The position numbers and the translations under genes were made by a program. Of a DNA stretch of 54,926 nucleotides, positions 36,432 to 46,743 are shown piece by piece; positions within the stretch are counted from its first letter, which is position 1; each line of letters opens with the position of its first letter. The stretch is from Paracoccus laeviglucosivorans (GTDB taxonomy: Bacteria; Pseudomonadota; Alphaproteobacteria; Rhodobacterales; Rhodobacteraceae): assembly GCF_900182695.1 (NCBI RefSeq), contig NZ_FXTK01000023.1, positions 1 through 54,926 of the forward strand, given 5' to 3'. The notes under the pieces were generated by a model. It was not told where the DNA came from. It did not search any database and saw only the letters and a list, made by a program, of their open reading frames with translations.

Positions 36432-37691
36432 CTATTTCCCAATGCAGAACGAAGAGAAAATCTCGTCGAGATAATCCTCCGCATCCACACGCCCAACCAT
36501 AGCCGCCAAAGAGAATGCGGCCTGACGAAGCGACTCGGCCAAGAACTCCGGCGGCATATTCCTGTTAACCCGCAACTCGTAAAGCGCCTTGGACAACGCT
36601 TCGGCTTGGCGCTTATGGCCAACCAACCCCGAGTCAGCGGCTTTCACGCGAAGTCTATCATATACCAGATCCAGAAGTTCTGCGACTCCTGCTCCGGTCA
36701 TTGCAGATATAGCTAAGCCATCGACCTGAACTACATCTGCCTTTGAGCGGACGATCAGGTCGATATCGGCCACATCGGTGATAGGCTCGCCGTTCTCAGA
36801 TAAATGAATCCGCAGATCGCAGCTTTTCGCACGTTCTTCGGCACGGGCAACACCCATTGCTTCGATTGGATCGCTACTTTGCCTTAGTCCTGCAGTATCT
36901 AGAAATGTGACTGGCAATCCCCGAAGATCGGTCCGAAGCTCGATTATGTCTCTTGTCGTACCTGCAATATCCGACACCAGCGCAATATCACGCTGTGCGA
37001 TCTTGTTCAGCAAAGTCGATTTTCCAGCGTTGGGAGGTCCTACAATAGCGACTTCATAGCCCTGCCGCAGACGTTCGGTTGCTGGATACCCATCCAGCAT
37101 CTGCTCGATCTCGCTCCGCACAAGGCTTATAAGATCAAAAACTTCGGCTGGAACTTCTTCTGGAACCTCTTCATCAGCGAAATCGATGCTCGCTTCGATA
37201 AGTGCGCCCGCCCGGATCAGCGAACTGCGCAGCTTATCCACCTGCCGCCCCAGTTCACCATCTGCCGACCGCATAGCCAATTTGCGTTGAGCTTCGGTTT
37301 CTGCGGCTAGCAGATCAGCCAGACCTTCGGCCTCGGCAAGGTCCATGCGTCCGTTCAAAAAGGCTCGACGACTGAATTCGCCCGCTTCGGCACGCCTCAA
37401 TCCGCGTAAGATAAGTGCCTTCGCAAGCCGATCACCGATAACAGGTGCACCGTGCAGGTGCAGCTCGACCACCTGCTCCCCCGTGAAGCTGGCGCCTTCC
37501 TCGAACCACAATACCAAGGCTCGATCAATCAGATCGGCATCATCGCGCAATGCCCGAAAATAGGCATGCCGGGGCTGCGCCATTGGCCCTGCCAAGGACT
37601 CAGCCACTGCAAGCGCATCAGGTCCGCTCAAGCGGATTACAGAGACACCACCACGGCCGGGCGGTGTGGCCTCGGCAAAGATCGTGTCCAT
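36432..37691 (-). CDS. mnmE: tRNA modification GTPase MnmE
   Basis: 419 aa with an N-terminal tetrahydrofolate-binding domain ([23 protein letters not shown]), a G domain ([25 protein letters not shown]) and the C-terminal CIGK needed for the modification reaction. Partner of MnmG, which starts one base downstream. Length is slightly below the usual 440-450 aa, with all key motifs kept. Confidence 0.95.
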   Translation of the reverse strand: MDTIFAEATPPGRGGVSVIRLSGPDALAVAESLAGPMAQPRHAYFRALRDDADLIDRALVLWFEEGASFTGEQVVELHLHGAPVIGDRLAKALILRGLRRAEAGEFSRRAFLNGRMDLAEAEGLADLLAAETEAQRKLAMRSADGELGRQVDKLRSSLIRAGALIEASIDFADEEVPEEVPAEVFDLISLVRSEIEQMLDGYPATERLRQGYEVAIVGPPNAGKSTLLNKIAQRDIALVSDIAGTTRDIIELRTDLRGLPVTFLDTAGLRQSSDPIEAMGVARAEERAKSCDLRIHLSENGEPITDVADIDLIVRSKADVVQVDGLAISAMTGAGVAELLDLVYDRLRVKAADSGLVGHKRQAEALSKALYELRVNRNMPPEFLAESLRQAAFSLAAMVGRVDAEDYLDEIFSSFCIGK

Positions 37692-37708
37692 ATCATGCCT
37701 CGGCCTGT

Positions 37709-38980
37709 CTAGGCGTTCATCGAATCGAAGAATTCGCCGTTTGTCTTTGTCTGCTTCAGCTTCGAGATCAAGAACTCGATCGCATCCGTCGTCCCCATCG
37801 GGTTCAGAATCCGGCGCAGCAGGTAGGTCTTCTGCAAGTCCTTGGAATCAACCAACAATTCTTCTTTCCTGGTGCCGGACTTCAGAATATCCATTGCCGG
37901 GAACACCCGTTTGTCGGCGACCTTGCGGTCAAGGACGATCTCGCTGTTGCCGGTGCCTTTGAATTCTTCAAAGATCACCTCGTCCATGCGCGATCCGGTA
38001 TCGATCAGCGCGGTCGCAATGATGGTCAGCGACCCGCCCTCTTCGATATTTCGCGCGGCGCCGAAGAAACGCTTCGGACGTTGCAAAGCATTCGCGTCAA
38101 CACCACCTGTAAGCACCTTGCCCGAGCTTGGCACCACAGTATTGAACGCCCTGCCAAGTCTGGTAATCGAGTCAAGAAGGATGACAACATCTCGTTTGTG
38201 CTCGACCAGCCGCTTGGCCTTTTCGATGACCATTTCCGAAACGGCCACGTGGCGGCTTGCAGGCTCATCGAAGGTCGATGAGATCACTTCACCCCGAACC
38301 GAGCGCTGCATGTCCGTAACCTCTTCCGGGCGCTCGTCGATCAGCAGAACGATCAGATAGCACTCGGGATGGTTCTTCTCGATCGAATGGGCAATGTTTT
38401 GCAGCAGGACCGTCTTACCGGTCCGCGGCGGTGCCACGATCAGCGAACGCTGGCCCTTCCCGATTGGTGCCACCAGGTCGATGATGCGTGCCGAGCGATC
38501 CTTGATGGTCGGATCTTCAATTTCCATCTTCAGCCGCTCATTCGGGTAAAGCGGTGTCAGGTTGTCAAAGGCGACCTTGTGGCGCGCCTTCTCGGGATCT
38601 TCAAAGTTGATCTTCTCGACACGGGTCAGCGCGAAATAACGTTCGTTCTCGCCGGGCGCGCGGATGACGCCTTCAACCGTGTCGCCGGTGCGCAGCGAAT
38701 GCTGGCGGATCATATCGGGGCTGACATAGATGTCGTCCGGTCCCGGCAGATAGTTCGCCTCGGTCGAGCGAAGGAAGCCGAAGCCGTCCTGCACGACCTC
38801 CAGAACGCCGTCCCCGCCGATCTCATAGCCTTCCTCGGCATGCTCCTTCAGGATCGAGAACATCATCTCGCCCTTACGCATGGTCGAGGCGTTCTCGATC
38901 TCCCACTCTTCCGCCATGGAAAGAAGGTCGGCCGGGCTCTTGGCCTTCAGATCGGACAGATTAAGACGTTCTTCGCTCAT
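37709..38980 (-). CDS. rho: transcription termination factor Rho
   Basis: RNA-dependent ATPase hexamer that ends transcription. 423 aa; RNA-binding domain ([16 protein letters not shown]), P-loop [17 protein letters not shown], and the Q/R loops. ATG 38980 begins [20 protein letters not shown]; the open frame reaches 39004. Eighteen bases separate it from mnmE. Confidence 0.96.
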   Translation of the reverse strand: MSEERLNLSDLKAKSPADLLSMAEEWEIENASTMRKGEMMFSILKEHAEEGYEIGGDGVLEVVQDGFGFLRSTEANYLPGPDDIYVSPDMIRQHSLRTGDTVEGVIRAPGENERYFALTRVEKINFEDPEKARHKVAFDNLTPLYPNERLKMEIEDPTIKDRSARIIDLVAPIGKGQRSLIVAPPRTGKTVLLQNIAHSIEKNHPECYLIVLLIDERPEEVTDMQRSVRGEVISSTFDEPASRHVAVSEMVIEKAKRLVEHKRDVVILLDSITRLGRAFNTVVPSSGKVLTGGVDANALQRPKRFFGAARNIEEGGSLTIIATALIDTGSRMDEVIFEEFKGTGNSEIVLDRKVADKRVFPAMDILKSGTRKEELLVDSKDLQKTYLLRRILNPMGTTDAIEFLISKLKQTKTNGEFFDSMNA

Positions 38981-39101
38981 TTCGGGCCCATAATGGCGAC
39001 GCACCGACGGGTCGGGTCGCTCAGGAAATATTCGATGGAAAGCATCGCGCCGGACGGCGGATGCGGCTCAGATAGGGATTCTTGTCGTCTGAGTCAATTC
39101 T

Positions 39102-39548
39102 TCAGAACTTCACGATCACGGAAAGAACGATCACCACCATCAGCAAAGTCGGCAACTCGTTCATCATCCGATAGCTGCGGCCTGACAGCCCTTGCCCCGC
39201 AAGCAATGCCTTGCGTTGCACTGCAAGCCACATGTGAAACCCCGTCATCGCGATAACTGCGGTGGCTTTGGTCCAAGGCCAAACCATTGACCAGCTTACG
39301 ATTCCCGGCGTTGCAACAAGCATCAATCCTGCAGTCCAGGCCATGATCATTGCCGGGCTCATGATCAGCCGAAGCAGCTTTTCTTCCATTATGATCAAGG
39401 ATGCTGCCGGCTCGGCGCCGTTCTGACCGCGCTCGGCGTGATAGACGAACAGCCGTGGCAAATAAAACAGACCCGCCATCCAGGCGATCACCGCCATGAC
39501 ATGAAGTGCTTTCACCCAAGGATAAGCCGAAGCGAGGAAATCGATCAT
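39102..39548 (-). CDS. hemJ: protoporphyrinogen oxidase HemJ
   Basis: 148-aa membrane protein with four helices; the N-terminal WVKALHVMAVIAWMAGLFYLPRLFVYH holds the conserved histidines of HemJ (UPF0093). It converts protoporphyrinogen IX to protoporphyrin IX. Its 5' end borders the oriC candidate; haem genes beside the origin are usual in alphaproteobacteria. Confidence 0.9.
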   Translation of the reverse strand: MIDFLASAYPWVKALHVMAVIAWMAGLFYLPRLFVYHAERGQNGAEPAASLIIMEEKLLRLIMSPAMIMAWTAGLMLVATPGIVSWSMVWPWTKATAVIAMTGFHMWLAVQRKALLAGQGLSGRSYRMMNELPTLLMVVIVLSVIVKF

Positions 39549-39950
39549 GTTGCGCCTCCAGAGCCGTCTCCTTTCTTAAATAAAAGGAAAGATAAAGAAG
39601 GATGATGTAGTTATAGGCCCTGAGGATAACTGGAAATCCTTGTTCCACGCCGAAAATCCCCAGTTGATCCGGATGGGGAAAACTAGCGCCCCTGATTTGA
39701 CAGAGGTATTTTTTCATTATAAATCATATTACTAGAAAGTGTTAACTTGTGGATAAGTTTGTGAAGATTTTTCTTGTCCACAATCTGTGGAAGATGCCTA
39801 CGGAGTTTTCGACATGTGGAGAAGTTGCGGTCGTTCGCCTGACGTTCTGCATGGTGATCCACAGGCTCAAACGCGCCTCAAAGATTCCCACATCTCCCAG
39901 CCCCTGAGTCGCCCCGATTCCTCCACAGGGTTGTCCCCGTTGGCCGGATT
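39549..39950. other. oriC: putative chromosomal replication origin (oriC)
   Basis: 402 bp without a coding frame, markedly AT-rich in 39690-39745. A perfect DnaA box TGTGGATAA is at 39748-39756. Near-matches are TTGTCCACA 39774-39782, TGATCCACA 39855-39863, TCCTCCACA 39919-39927 and TGAGGATAA 39621-39629. The AT-rich stretch lies just left of the perfect box, as expected for an unwinding element. Neighbours (parAB, rsmG, mnmG, mnmE, rho, hemJ) and two parS sites agree. dnaA is not in the window. Confidence 0.85.
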
Positions 39951-40955
39951 TCAGCGGATCAGGTGGTTTTCGCGATAGTAACGTGCAGCGCCATCATGCA
40001 GCGGAATGGTAATGCCCATCAGCGCATTTGCGGGTTGGATAGATTCGCCGCGGCGATGTCCGGCATCGAACATGCGCCGATGGATGGGACTCCAAAGGGC
40101 GCGGGTGATGTCATGGATCAGTTCTTCGGGCTGATCAGCCGATGTGACCCATTGCGCACCAACCGAGATGGTTTCGACCGGCATTTCCTGCTGGCGATAG
40201 CTGCCTGCCACGATCCGATCGGTTGCAAAGAAGGGATTTTCCGCGACGATCCTGTCACGTAGGGCGCCGGAAATCGGAATGAAGTCAAGATCGGCGCGGC
40301 TTGCCAGCACGGCGATCGCCGGGACCGGGGGGCCGCCAGTAAAGAACAGCGCATCGACCTTGCCGTCCTGCAACGCGATGGCGGCGGTTTCCAGCGGCAG
40401 ATAAGACGCCTCGATCTGGTCTGGGGCGATCCCCGCAGCCGAAAGGATCAATCCGGCATCGACCAGCGTGCCCGAATCCTTTTCGCCCCACGCGACGCGT
40501 TTGCCGATCAGGTCGCCGATTGCGGTGATCTGCGACGCACGGGACGCAACCAGATGCACTGTTTCGGGATAAAGATTGGCGATGGCGCGCAGAAGCTTTG
40601 CGGGTGGCTTGCCCTGCCAGATGCCTGAACCCGAATGCGCAAACGTCGCGACATCCGCCTGAACCAGCCCGGATTCCAGGCGTCCCGCCTCGATGGCATG
40701 GACATTTGCGACCGATCCACCCGTTGCGATGGCAGACGCCACCAGCCCCGGAACGCCGCAATCGCCCGGATTGTCGCAAACCGGGGTCCCTGGCGGGGCC
40801 GAGACGGCATTGGCGATCAGGCTGCCGATGGGGAAATAGGTGCCGCCTGTGCTGCCGGTCCCGATTCTGAAAAAGCGTGGAGCCTGCGCGTTCAGCCGCC
40901 CTGCGCTCAGCAGAAAGGCCAATCCGGTCAATCCAATGTTCCGTCGTGAAATCAT
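39951..40955 (-). CDS. TAXI-family TRAP transporter solute-binding protein
   Basis: 334 aa with a twin-arginine-like N-terminus (SRRNIGLTGLAFLLSAGRLNAQ) and the TAXI hallmark IGTGSTGGTYFPIG. Binds a small organic acid or amino acid in the periplasm; the membrane subunits of a TRAP system are not adjacent, so it is an orphan here. Its coding end lies 1 bp from the oriC candidate region. Confidence 0.86.
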   Translation of the reverse strand: MISRRNIGLTGLAFLLSAGRLNAQAPRFFRIGTGSTGGTYFPIGSLIANAVSAPPGTPVCDNPGDCGVPGLVASAIATGGSVANVHAIEAGRLESGLVQADVATFAHSGSGIWQGKPPAKLLRAIANLYPETVHLVASRASQITAIGDLIGKRVAWGEKDSGTLVDAGLILSAAGIAPDQIEASYLPLETAAIALQDGKVDALFFTGGPPVPAIAVLASRADLDFIPISGALRDRIVAENPFFATDRIVAGSYRQQEMPVETISVGAQWVTSADQPEELIHDITRALWSPIHRRMFDAGHRRGESIQPANALMGITIPLHDGAARYYRENHLIR

Positions 40956-41111
40956 CTGGGCCTTCCCAAAAGATCATGCGCCATGCGCGGCGCCGCAGCA
41001 TCGCAAAGACGTGAGAACATGCCGGATATTGCAGCATCTTCCCCCGTGGTCAGCGAAAAATCTGCCGCGCAGCGCAGCGTCGTTTTCCCTGCGTCAAATT
41101 CCGCCGTCAAA

Positions 41112-41137
41112 ATGTCGTATTTGGTAAAATACGACAT
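41112..41137. promoter_or_regulatory. operator-like inverted repeat upstream of gbcA
   Basis: ATGTCGTATTT (41112-41122) and AAATACGACAT (41127-41137) are perfect 11-bp arms around GGTA. It is 60 bp before the gbcA start, in the gap shared with the divergent TAXI gene. The length and symmetry fit a dimeric regulator such as a GntR or TetR member; none is encoded nearby. Confidence 0.65.
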
Positions 41138-41197
41138 CCAAATTACATGCAGGTTCGCCCCATAGGACGCCACTGCTCCAGCCACCGGAATCGAGCC

Positions 41198-42436
41198 ATG
41201 TTGAACAACGCTGAAATTCTGTCCCACCTCGCCAATCGGCAAAAGAACTTTTCGCTGTCGCGCGAACTTTACAGCGACGCGGGCGTGCTTCAGGCCGATC
41301 TGGAAAACATCTGGTATAAGGAATGGCTGTTCGCCGTTCCCGCCTGCGAACTGCCGAAAACCGGCAACTACGCCACGCTGCAGATCGGTGCCTATCCGGT
41401 GCTGATCATTCGCGGCGGCGACGGCAAGGTGCGCGCCTTCCACAACGTCTGTCGCCACCGGGGGCAGCGCCTTTGCTCCAAGCCCAATGGCTCTACGGCC
41501 AAACTGGTTTGCCCCTATCACCAGTGGACCTATGAGCTTGACGGCAAGCTGCTATATGCCCGTGATATGGGCGACGATTTCGAGCCTTCGAAATTCGGTC
41601 TGAAAGCGATCCATTGCGTCGACATCAACGGAATGGTCTTCATCTGTCTGGCCGAGGTGCCGCCCGCAATCGGTGATCTGGCCAAGCAGCTGATGACCTA
41701 TCTGGCGCCCTCGGCGCTTGCTGATTCCAAGATCGCCTTCTCCTCGACCATCGTGGAAAATGGCAACTGGAAGCTGGTCATCGAAAACAACCGCGAATGC
41801 TATCACTGCGGCGGTTCGCACCCCTCGCTGTGCCGGACCTATTCGGACAACCCCTCCATGACCGCGATGGAAGGGCCGGACAGCGCCAGCCCCGACATTC
41901 TGGACCACTGGAAGCGTTGCGAAGAGGTCGGCCTGCCCTCGCGTTTCGTCAACCATCCCAAGATGCAGTGGCGTCTGGCGCGTATTCCGCTGCTGAACAA
42001 CGCTGAAAGCTATACGCTTTCGGGTAAGGCGGCGTCGGCCAAGCGCATGGGCCAGATGCCGTTCAACGACGCGGGCAGCTTGCTGTTCTTCCACTATCCG
42101 AACACCTGGAACCATTTCCTGGCCGACCATGCCATCGTGTTCCGCATTCTGCCGATTAGCCCGACCGAAACGCAGGTCACCACCAACTGGCTGGTTCACA
42201 AGGATGCCGTCGAAGGCGTCGATTACGATATCGAAACCTTGACCCGTGTCTGGCTGAACACCAATGACGAAGACCGTCAGGTCGTCGAGGAAAACCAGAA
42301 GGGCATCCTGTCCCCGGCCTATGAGCCCGGCCCCTATTCGATGATCCAGGAAGAGGGCGTGGTCCAGTTCGTGGACTGGTATTGCGACAAGATGACTGAG
42401 CGTCTGACGCCCAGCCCGGCGATGGCGGCGGAATAA
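41198..42436 (+). CDS. gbcA: Rieske oxygenase, glycine betaine demethylase-type (GbcA-like)
   Basis: 412 aa. Rieske [2Fe-2S] ligands Cys85, His87, Cys105 and His108 are in CRHRGQ...CPYHQW; the mononuclear iron site is NNRECYHCGGSH with His203 and His208. This pattern matches GbcA and stachydrine demethylase relatives, which remove a methyl group as formaldehyde. Glycine betaine is the likely substrate; proline betaine or carnitine are alternatives. ATG 41198 matches the family N-terminus. It overlaps gbcB by one base. Confidence 0.85.
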   Translation: MLNNAEILSHLANRQKNFSLSRELYSDAGVLQADLENIWYKEWLFAVPACELPKTGNYATLQIGAYPVLIIRGGDGKVRAFHNVCRHRGQRLCSKPNGSTAKLVCPYHQWTYELDGKLLYARDMGDDFEPSKFGLKAIHCVDINGMVFICLAEVPPAIGDLAKQLMTYLAPSALADSKIAFSSTIVENGNWKLVIENNRECYHCGGSHPSLCRTYSDNPSMTAMEGPDSASPDILDHWKRCEEVGLPSRFVNHPKMQWRLARIPLLNNAESYTLSGKAASAKRMGQMPFNDAGSLLFFHYPNTWNHFLADHAIVFRILPISPTETQVTTNWLVHKDAVEGVDYDIETLTRVWLNTNDEDRQVVEENQKGILSPAYEPGPYSMIQEEGVVQFVDWYCDKMTERLTPSPAMAAE

Positions 42437-43512
42437 TGGCGGTCCACATCAAGGCTTTCGGCGACAGGCCGTGGCGTGACGACGAGCCGCTGGAATGTGC
42501 GATGGTGGTGCCCGAAACCTCGGACACGGCCACCTTTACCTTCCGCTCGCCCTCGGGGGCGTGGTTCGATTATCACCCTGGCCAGTTCGTCACGCTGGAT
42601 CTTCCGGTCCCCGGCGGGAACGTGCAGCGCACCTATACGATCAGTTCCAGCCCGTCGCGGCCTCTGTCGATCTCGGTCACGGTCAAGGCGCAGTTTGACA
42701 GCATCGGGACGCGCTGGATGCTGGATCACCTGCGTCCGGGCATGAAGCTGAAGGCATTCGGGCCTGCCGGGATCTTCAGTTTCGTCCGGCACGAAGCCCC
42801 GAAATACCTGATGATCTCGGCGGGATCGGGCATCACGCCGATGATGTCGATGACGACATGGGCTTGGGACTCCGGTGAAATGCCGGACATCGTTTTCGTC
42901 CACGCAGCGAAAGCCCCCAGCGAAATCATCTTTCGCCAGCGGCTTGAACAGATGGCCGACCGCGTGCCTGGCCTGCAACTGCGCTTCACGGTCGAGGAGA
43001 ACGACCCCTTCCGCGCATGGCACGGTTATCGCGGGCGTCTGAACCAGATCATGCTGGGCCTGATGGCACCGGATTATCTGGAGCGCGAGGTGTTCTGCTG
43101 CGGCCCCGAACCGTTCATGCAGGCCGTGCGTGACATGCTGGTCGCCCTTGGCTTCGACATGGATCGCTATCATCAGGAAAGCTTCGGCGCGCCGGTCCGC
43201 AACGAAGCCGAAGCGCCCGAGATCGACGATGTGGTCCCCGATGAGGCAAGTCAGGCGCAGGTCACCTTCTCGGCTTCGGGCGTTACGGCGAAATGCCACG
43301 AGACGGATACCGTGCTGGCTGTCGCCAAGGCCAATGGCCTGAACATCCCGTCGGGCTGCACCTTTGGCCTTTGCGGCACCTGCAAGGTGCGCAAGACGGC
43401 GGGCGATGTGCACATGGTCCATAACGGCGGCATCACCGATGAGGACATCGAAGAGGGCTATATCCTTGCCTGCTGTTCCAACCCGATCGGGTCAGTGACT
43501 GTCGAAGTCTGA
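42436..43512 (+). CDS. gbcB: reductase component of the Rieske demethylase (GbcB-like)
   Basis: 358 aa hybrid flavoprotein: an FAD domain with RTYTISSSP, an NAD(P)H-binding domain (SAGSGITPMMSM, CCGPEPFM), and a C-terminal plant-type [2Fe-2S] ferredoxin domain with CTFGLCGTC and a final cysteine in LACCSNP. It passes electrons from NAD(P)H to GbcA. A short hairpin follows the gene. Confidence 0.87.
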   Translation: MAVHIKAFGDRPWRDDEPLECAMVVPETSDTATFTFRSPSGAWFDYHPGQFVTLDLPVPGGNVQRTYTISSSPSRPLSISVTVKAQFDSIGTRWMLDHLRPGMKLKAFGPAGIFSFVRHEAPKYLMISAGSGITPMMSMTTWAWDSGEMPDIVFVHAAKAPSEIIFRQRLEQMADRVPGLQLRFTVEENDPFRAWHGYRGRLNQIMLGLMAPDYLEREVFCCGPEPFMQAVRDMLVALGFDMDRYHQESFGAPVRNEAEAPEIDDVVPDEASQAQVTFSASGVTAKCHETDTVLAVAKANGLNIPSGCTFGLCGTCKVRKTAGDVHMVHNGGITDEDIEEGYILACCSNPIGSVTVEV

Positions 43513-43553
43513 CCGATGTGTTCTAAAAAACATATCGAATAACAAACACTTGA

Positions 43554-43577
43554 GGGCGCGCCAATTCGGTGCGCCCT
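43554..43577 (+). terminator. terminator-like hairpin after gbcB
   Basis: GGGCGC (43554-43559) pairs with GCGCCC (43571-43576), with T residues after it. It separates gbcAB from the formate dehydrogenase operon, whose promoter must lie in the remaining 80 bp. Confidence 0.6.
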
Positions 43578-43659
43578 TTGCCGTCGCGGTTGACAGAACG
43601 GCTGGCCCAGAGTCATCCTTTCCCCGTACCTATCTATATGACAGGCAAAGGAGGGCACG

Positions 43660-46600
43660 ATGAACATCGACCTCTCACGGCGCGGCTTTATGAAGCTGGC
43701 CGGTGCGGGTGTCGCGGCAACCTCGCTTGGGGCTATGGGTTTTGGTGAAGCAGAGGCGGCAGAGGCGGCGCATGTGCGTGCCTTCAAGCTGGCCTCGACG
43801 ACCGAAGTGCGCAACACCTGCACCTATTGCTCGGTCGCCTGCGGCATCCTGATCTATTCCAAGGGCGATGTGGCTGCCGGCGAAAAGGCCGAGATCGTCC
43901 ATATCGAAGGCGATGCCGACCACCCGACGAACCGTGGCACGCTTTGCCCGAAAGGTGCGGCGCTGAAGGATACGGTTCACGCCCAGACCCGGCTGACCGA
44001 ACCCCGCATCCGCCGCCCCGGCGCGGATCGGTTCGAATCGATCAGCTGGGATGAGGCACTGGACAAGATCGCCCGCGCGTTGAAGGACGACCGCGACACC
44101 AACATGATCCTGCAAAACGATGCGGGCGTGACGGTGAACCGCTGGACGACCACAGGATTTCTGGCCGCTTCGGCCACCACGAACGAAACCGCATGGCTGA
44201 CCTACAAGACGGTACGCGCCATGGGGATCGTAGGATTCGATAATCAGGCGCGCGTCTGACACGGCCCCACGGTGTCCAGTTTGGGCCCGACATTCGGCCG
44301 CGGAGCGATGACCAATCCCTGGACCGACATCAAGAACACCGATCTGGTGATCGTGATGGGCGGGAATGCCGCCGAAGCCCATCCCTGCGGCTTCAAATGG
44401 GTGACCGAGGCAAAGGCGCATCGTGGCGCCAAGCTGATCGTGGTCGATCCGCGCTTTACCCGCACCGCGTCGGTTGCGGATTACTATGCCCCCATCCGGC
44501 CCGGATCGGACATCGTGTTCCTGATGGCCGCGATCAACTGGATGATCCAGAACGACAAGGTGCAGTGGGAATACGTCCGCAACTACACCAATGCCGCGCT
44601 GATCGTGAAAGATGAGTTCGGCTGGCAGGACGGGCTTTTTTCCGGCTACGACCCGGAAAAACGCGACTACGACAAATCAAGCTGGGATTACGTCATCGGC
44701 GATGACGGCTTTGCCGCGATCGACATGACGCTGGAAAACCCGCGCTGCGTCTGGAACCTGCTGAAAGATCACGTCTCGCGCTATACGCCCGAACTCGTCG
44801 AACAGGTCTGCGGCACGCCCAAGGACCGGTTCCTGAAGATCGTGCAGATGATCGGGGAATGCTCGGCCACCGACAAGGCCATGACCTCGATGTATGCCCT
44901 TGGCTGGACCCAGCATTCCAAGGGGGCGCAGAACATCCGCGGCATGGCGATGTTGCAGCTGATCCTTGGCAATATCGGCGTCCGGGGCGGCGGCATGAAC
45001 GCGCTGCGCGGCCATTCGAACATTCAGGGGCTGACCGACATTGGCCTGATGTCGAACCTGATCCCCGGCTACCTGAACATCCCGACCGAGAAGGAGGCGG
45101 ACTGGACGACCTACATGTCCAGCCGCCAGTTCAAGCCCTTGCGTCCGGGCCAGACCAGCTATTGGCAGAACTATCCCAAGTTCATGGTCAGCTTCATGAA
45201 GTCCATGTGGGGAAGTGCTGCGACTGCGGAAAACGACTGGGCCTATGACTGGCTGCCCAAGCTGGACGTGCCCGCCTATGACGTGCTGCGCATGTTCGAG
45301 CTGATGAATGCCGGGCAGATCACCAATTACTTCTGCCAGGGCTTCAACCCGATCCTTGCCTTCCCGAACCGGGGCAAGGTGACGGCGGCGCTGAGCAAAC
45401 TGAAACTGCTGGTCACCATGGACCCGCTGGAAACCGAGACGGCGCATTTCTGGGAAAACCACGGCGAATATAACGACGTGGACACCGCCTCGATCCAGAC
45501 CGAGGTGATCGAACTGCCCACGACCAGCTTTGCCGAGGATGACGGCTCACTGGTCAATTCCGGGCGTTGGCTGCAATGGCACTGGGCGGCGGGCACGCCC
45601 CCCGGTCAGGCGCAGCGCGACACCTGGATCATGGCGCAGATCTTCCAGCGGGTGCGCAAGCTGTATCAGGACGAAGGCGGCGTGCTGCCCGAACCGATTC
45701 TGAACCTGACATGGGACTATGCCGACCCGCTTGATCCGACAGCCGAGGAACTGGCGAAGGAGATGAACGGCCGCGCGCTGGCCGATGTCTATGACCTGAC
45801 CGACAAGACCAAGCTGGTCGCCGCTCAGGGCAAGCAGCTGGCGAATTTCGGACAGTATCGCGACGACGGCTCGACCATGGGTGGCTGCTGGATCTTTGCC
45901 GGCTGCTGGACCGAGGACGGCAATATCATGGCGCGGCGCGACAACAGCGACCCCGATGATACCGGGACTTATCTGAACTGGTCCTTCTCATGGCCGATGA
46001 ACCGGCGGATCCTGTATAACCGCGCCTCGGCCGATCTGGAGGGCAAGGCGTGGGATCCCGCCCGCAAGCTGATCGAGTGGAACGGCGAGAAGTGGGAGGG
46101 TTACGACGTGCCCGACATCTCGCCCACGGCCAAGCCCGGCGATGTCGGCCCCTTCATCATGAATCAGGAAGGCATGTCCCGCCTGTTCACGCGCGGGCTG
46201 ATGCGGGATGGGCCGTTCCCCACCCATATGGAGCCGTTCGAAAGCCCCATCCCCAACGTCTTCAACGAAAAGATGGTCGGCAATCCGGTGGCGCGGGTCT
46301 TCGTCAGCGATGCCGAGCAGTTCGGGACCAGTGACGAATTCCCGTTCGTCGCGACCTCGTATCGCCTGACCGAACATTTCCACTATTGGACCAAGCACAA
46401 CCGCATCAACGCGGCCCTTCAACCCGAATTCTTCGTCGAGATCAGCCCCGAACTCGCCGCCGAAAAGGGCATCGCGAAAGGCGGCACGGTGCGGGTCTGG
46501 TCCAAGCGCGGCTCGATCACGGCCAAGGCACTGGTCAGCCGCCGCCTGCGGCCGCTGCAATGCGGGGACAAGCTGGTGCATGTCATCGGCATCCCGCTGC

Positions 46601-46743
46601 ATTGGGGCTTCATGGGCGCCGCCCGCAAGGGCTTTGGGCCGAACAGCCTGACCCCCTTCGTCGGCGACGCCAATATCGAGACGCCGGAATACAAGGCGTT
46701 CCTTGTGAATATTGAGCCAGCGACGACGGAGGCGGTGTCATGA
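43660..46743 (+). CDS. fdoG: formate dehydrogenase (quinone) alpha subunit, selenoprotein
   Basis: 1027 aa read through an in-frame TGA at 44257 that encodes selenocysteine 200: the join reads [27 protein letters not shown], the same context as Sec196 of E. coli FdnG. Twin-arginine signal [10 protein letters not shown] (6-15) exports the folded enzyme. [4Fe-4S] ligands are Cys54, 57, 61 and 96. Bis-MGD binding regions follow. AAAGGAGGG lies 5 bases before ATG. Annotators who stop at TGA will split this into two genes. It overlaps fdoH by 4 bases. The best call is FDH-O/N type (fdoGHI), periplasmic side of the membrane. Confidence 0.96.
44257..44288 (+). promoter_or_regulatory. UGA selenocysteine codon and bacterial SECIS hairpin
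   Basis: TGA at 44257-44259. Downstream GG (44271-44272), a bulged T (44273), GUCCA (44274-44278), loop GUU (44279-44281), UGGGC (44282-44286) and CC (44287-44288) form the apical stem. The bulged U is at position 17 counted from the U of UGA, the same place as in E. coli SECIS bound by SelB. Confidence 0.88.

Noticed and set aside
40952..41521. Minus-strand open frame over the gbcA promoter and start
   Set aside because: It overlaps the Rieske oxygenase and the palindrome and has no ribosome binding site or family likeness.
44257..44259. In-frame TGA taken as a nonsense mutation splitting fdoG into two genes or a pseudogene
   Set aside because: The flanking residues match the Sec context of FdnG/FdoG, a SECIS hairpin follows, and selA, selB and tRNA-Sec are downstream.
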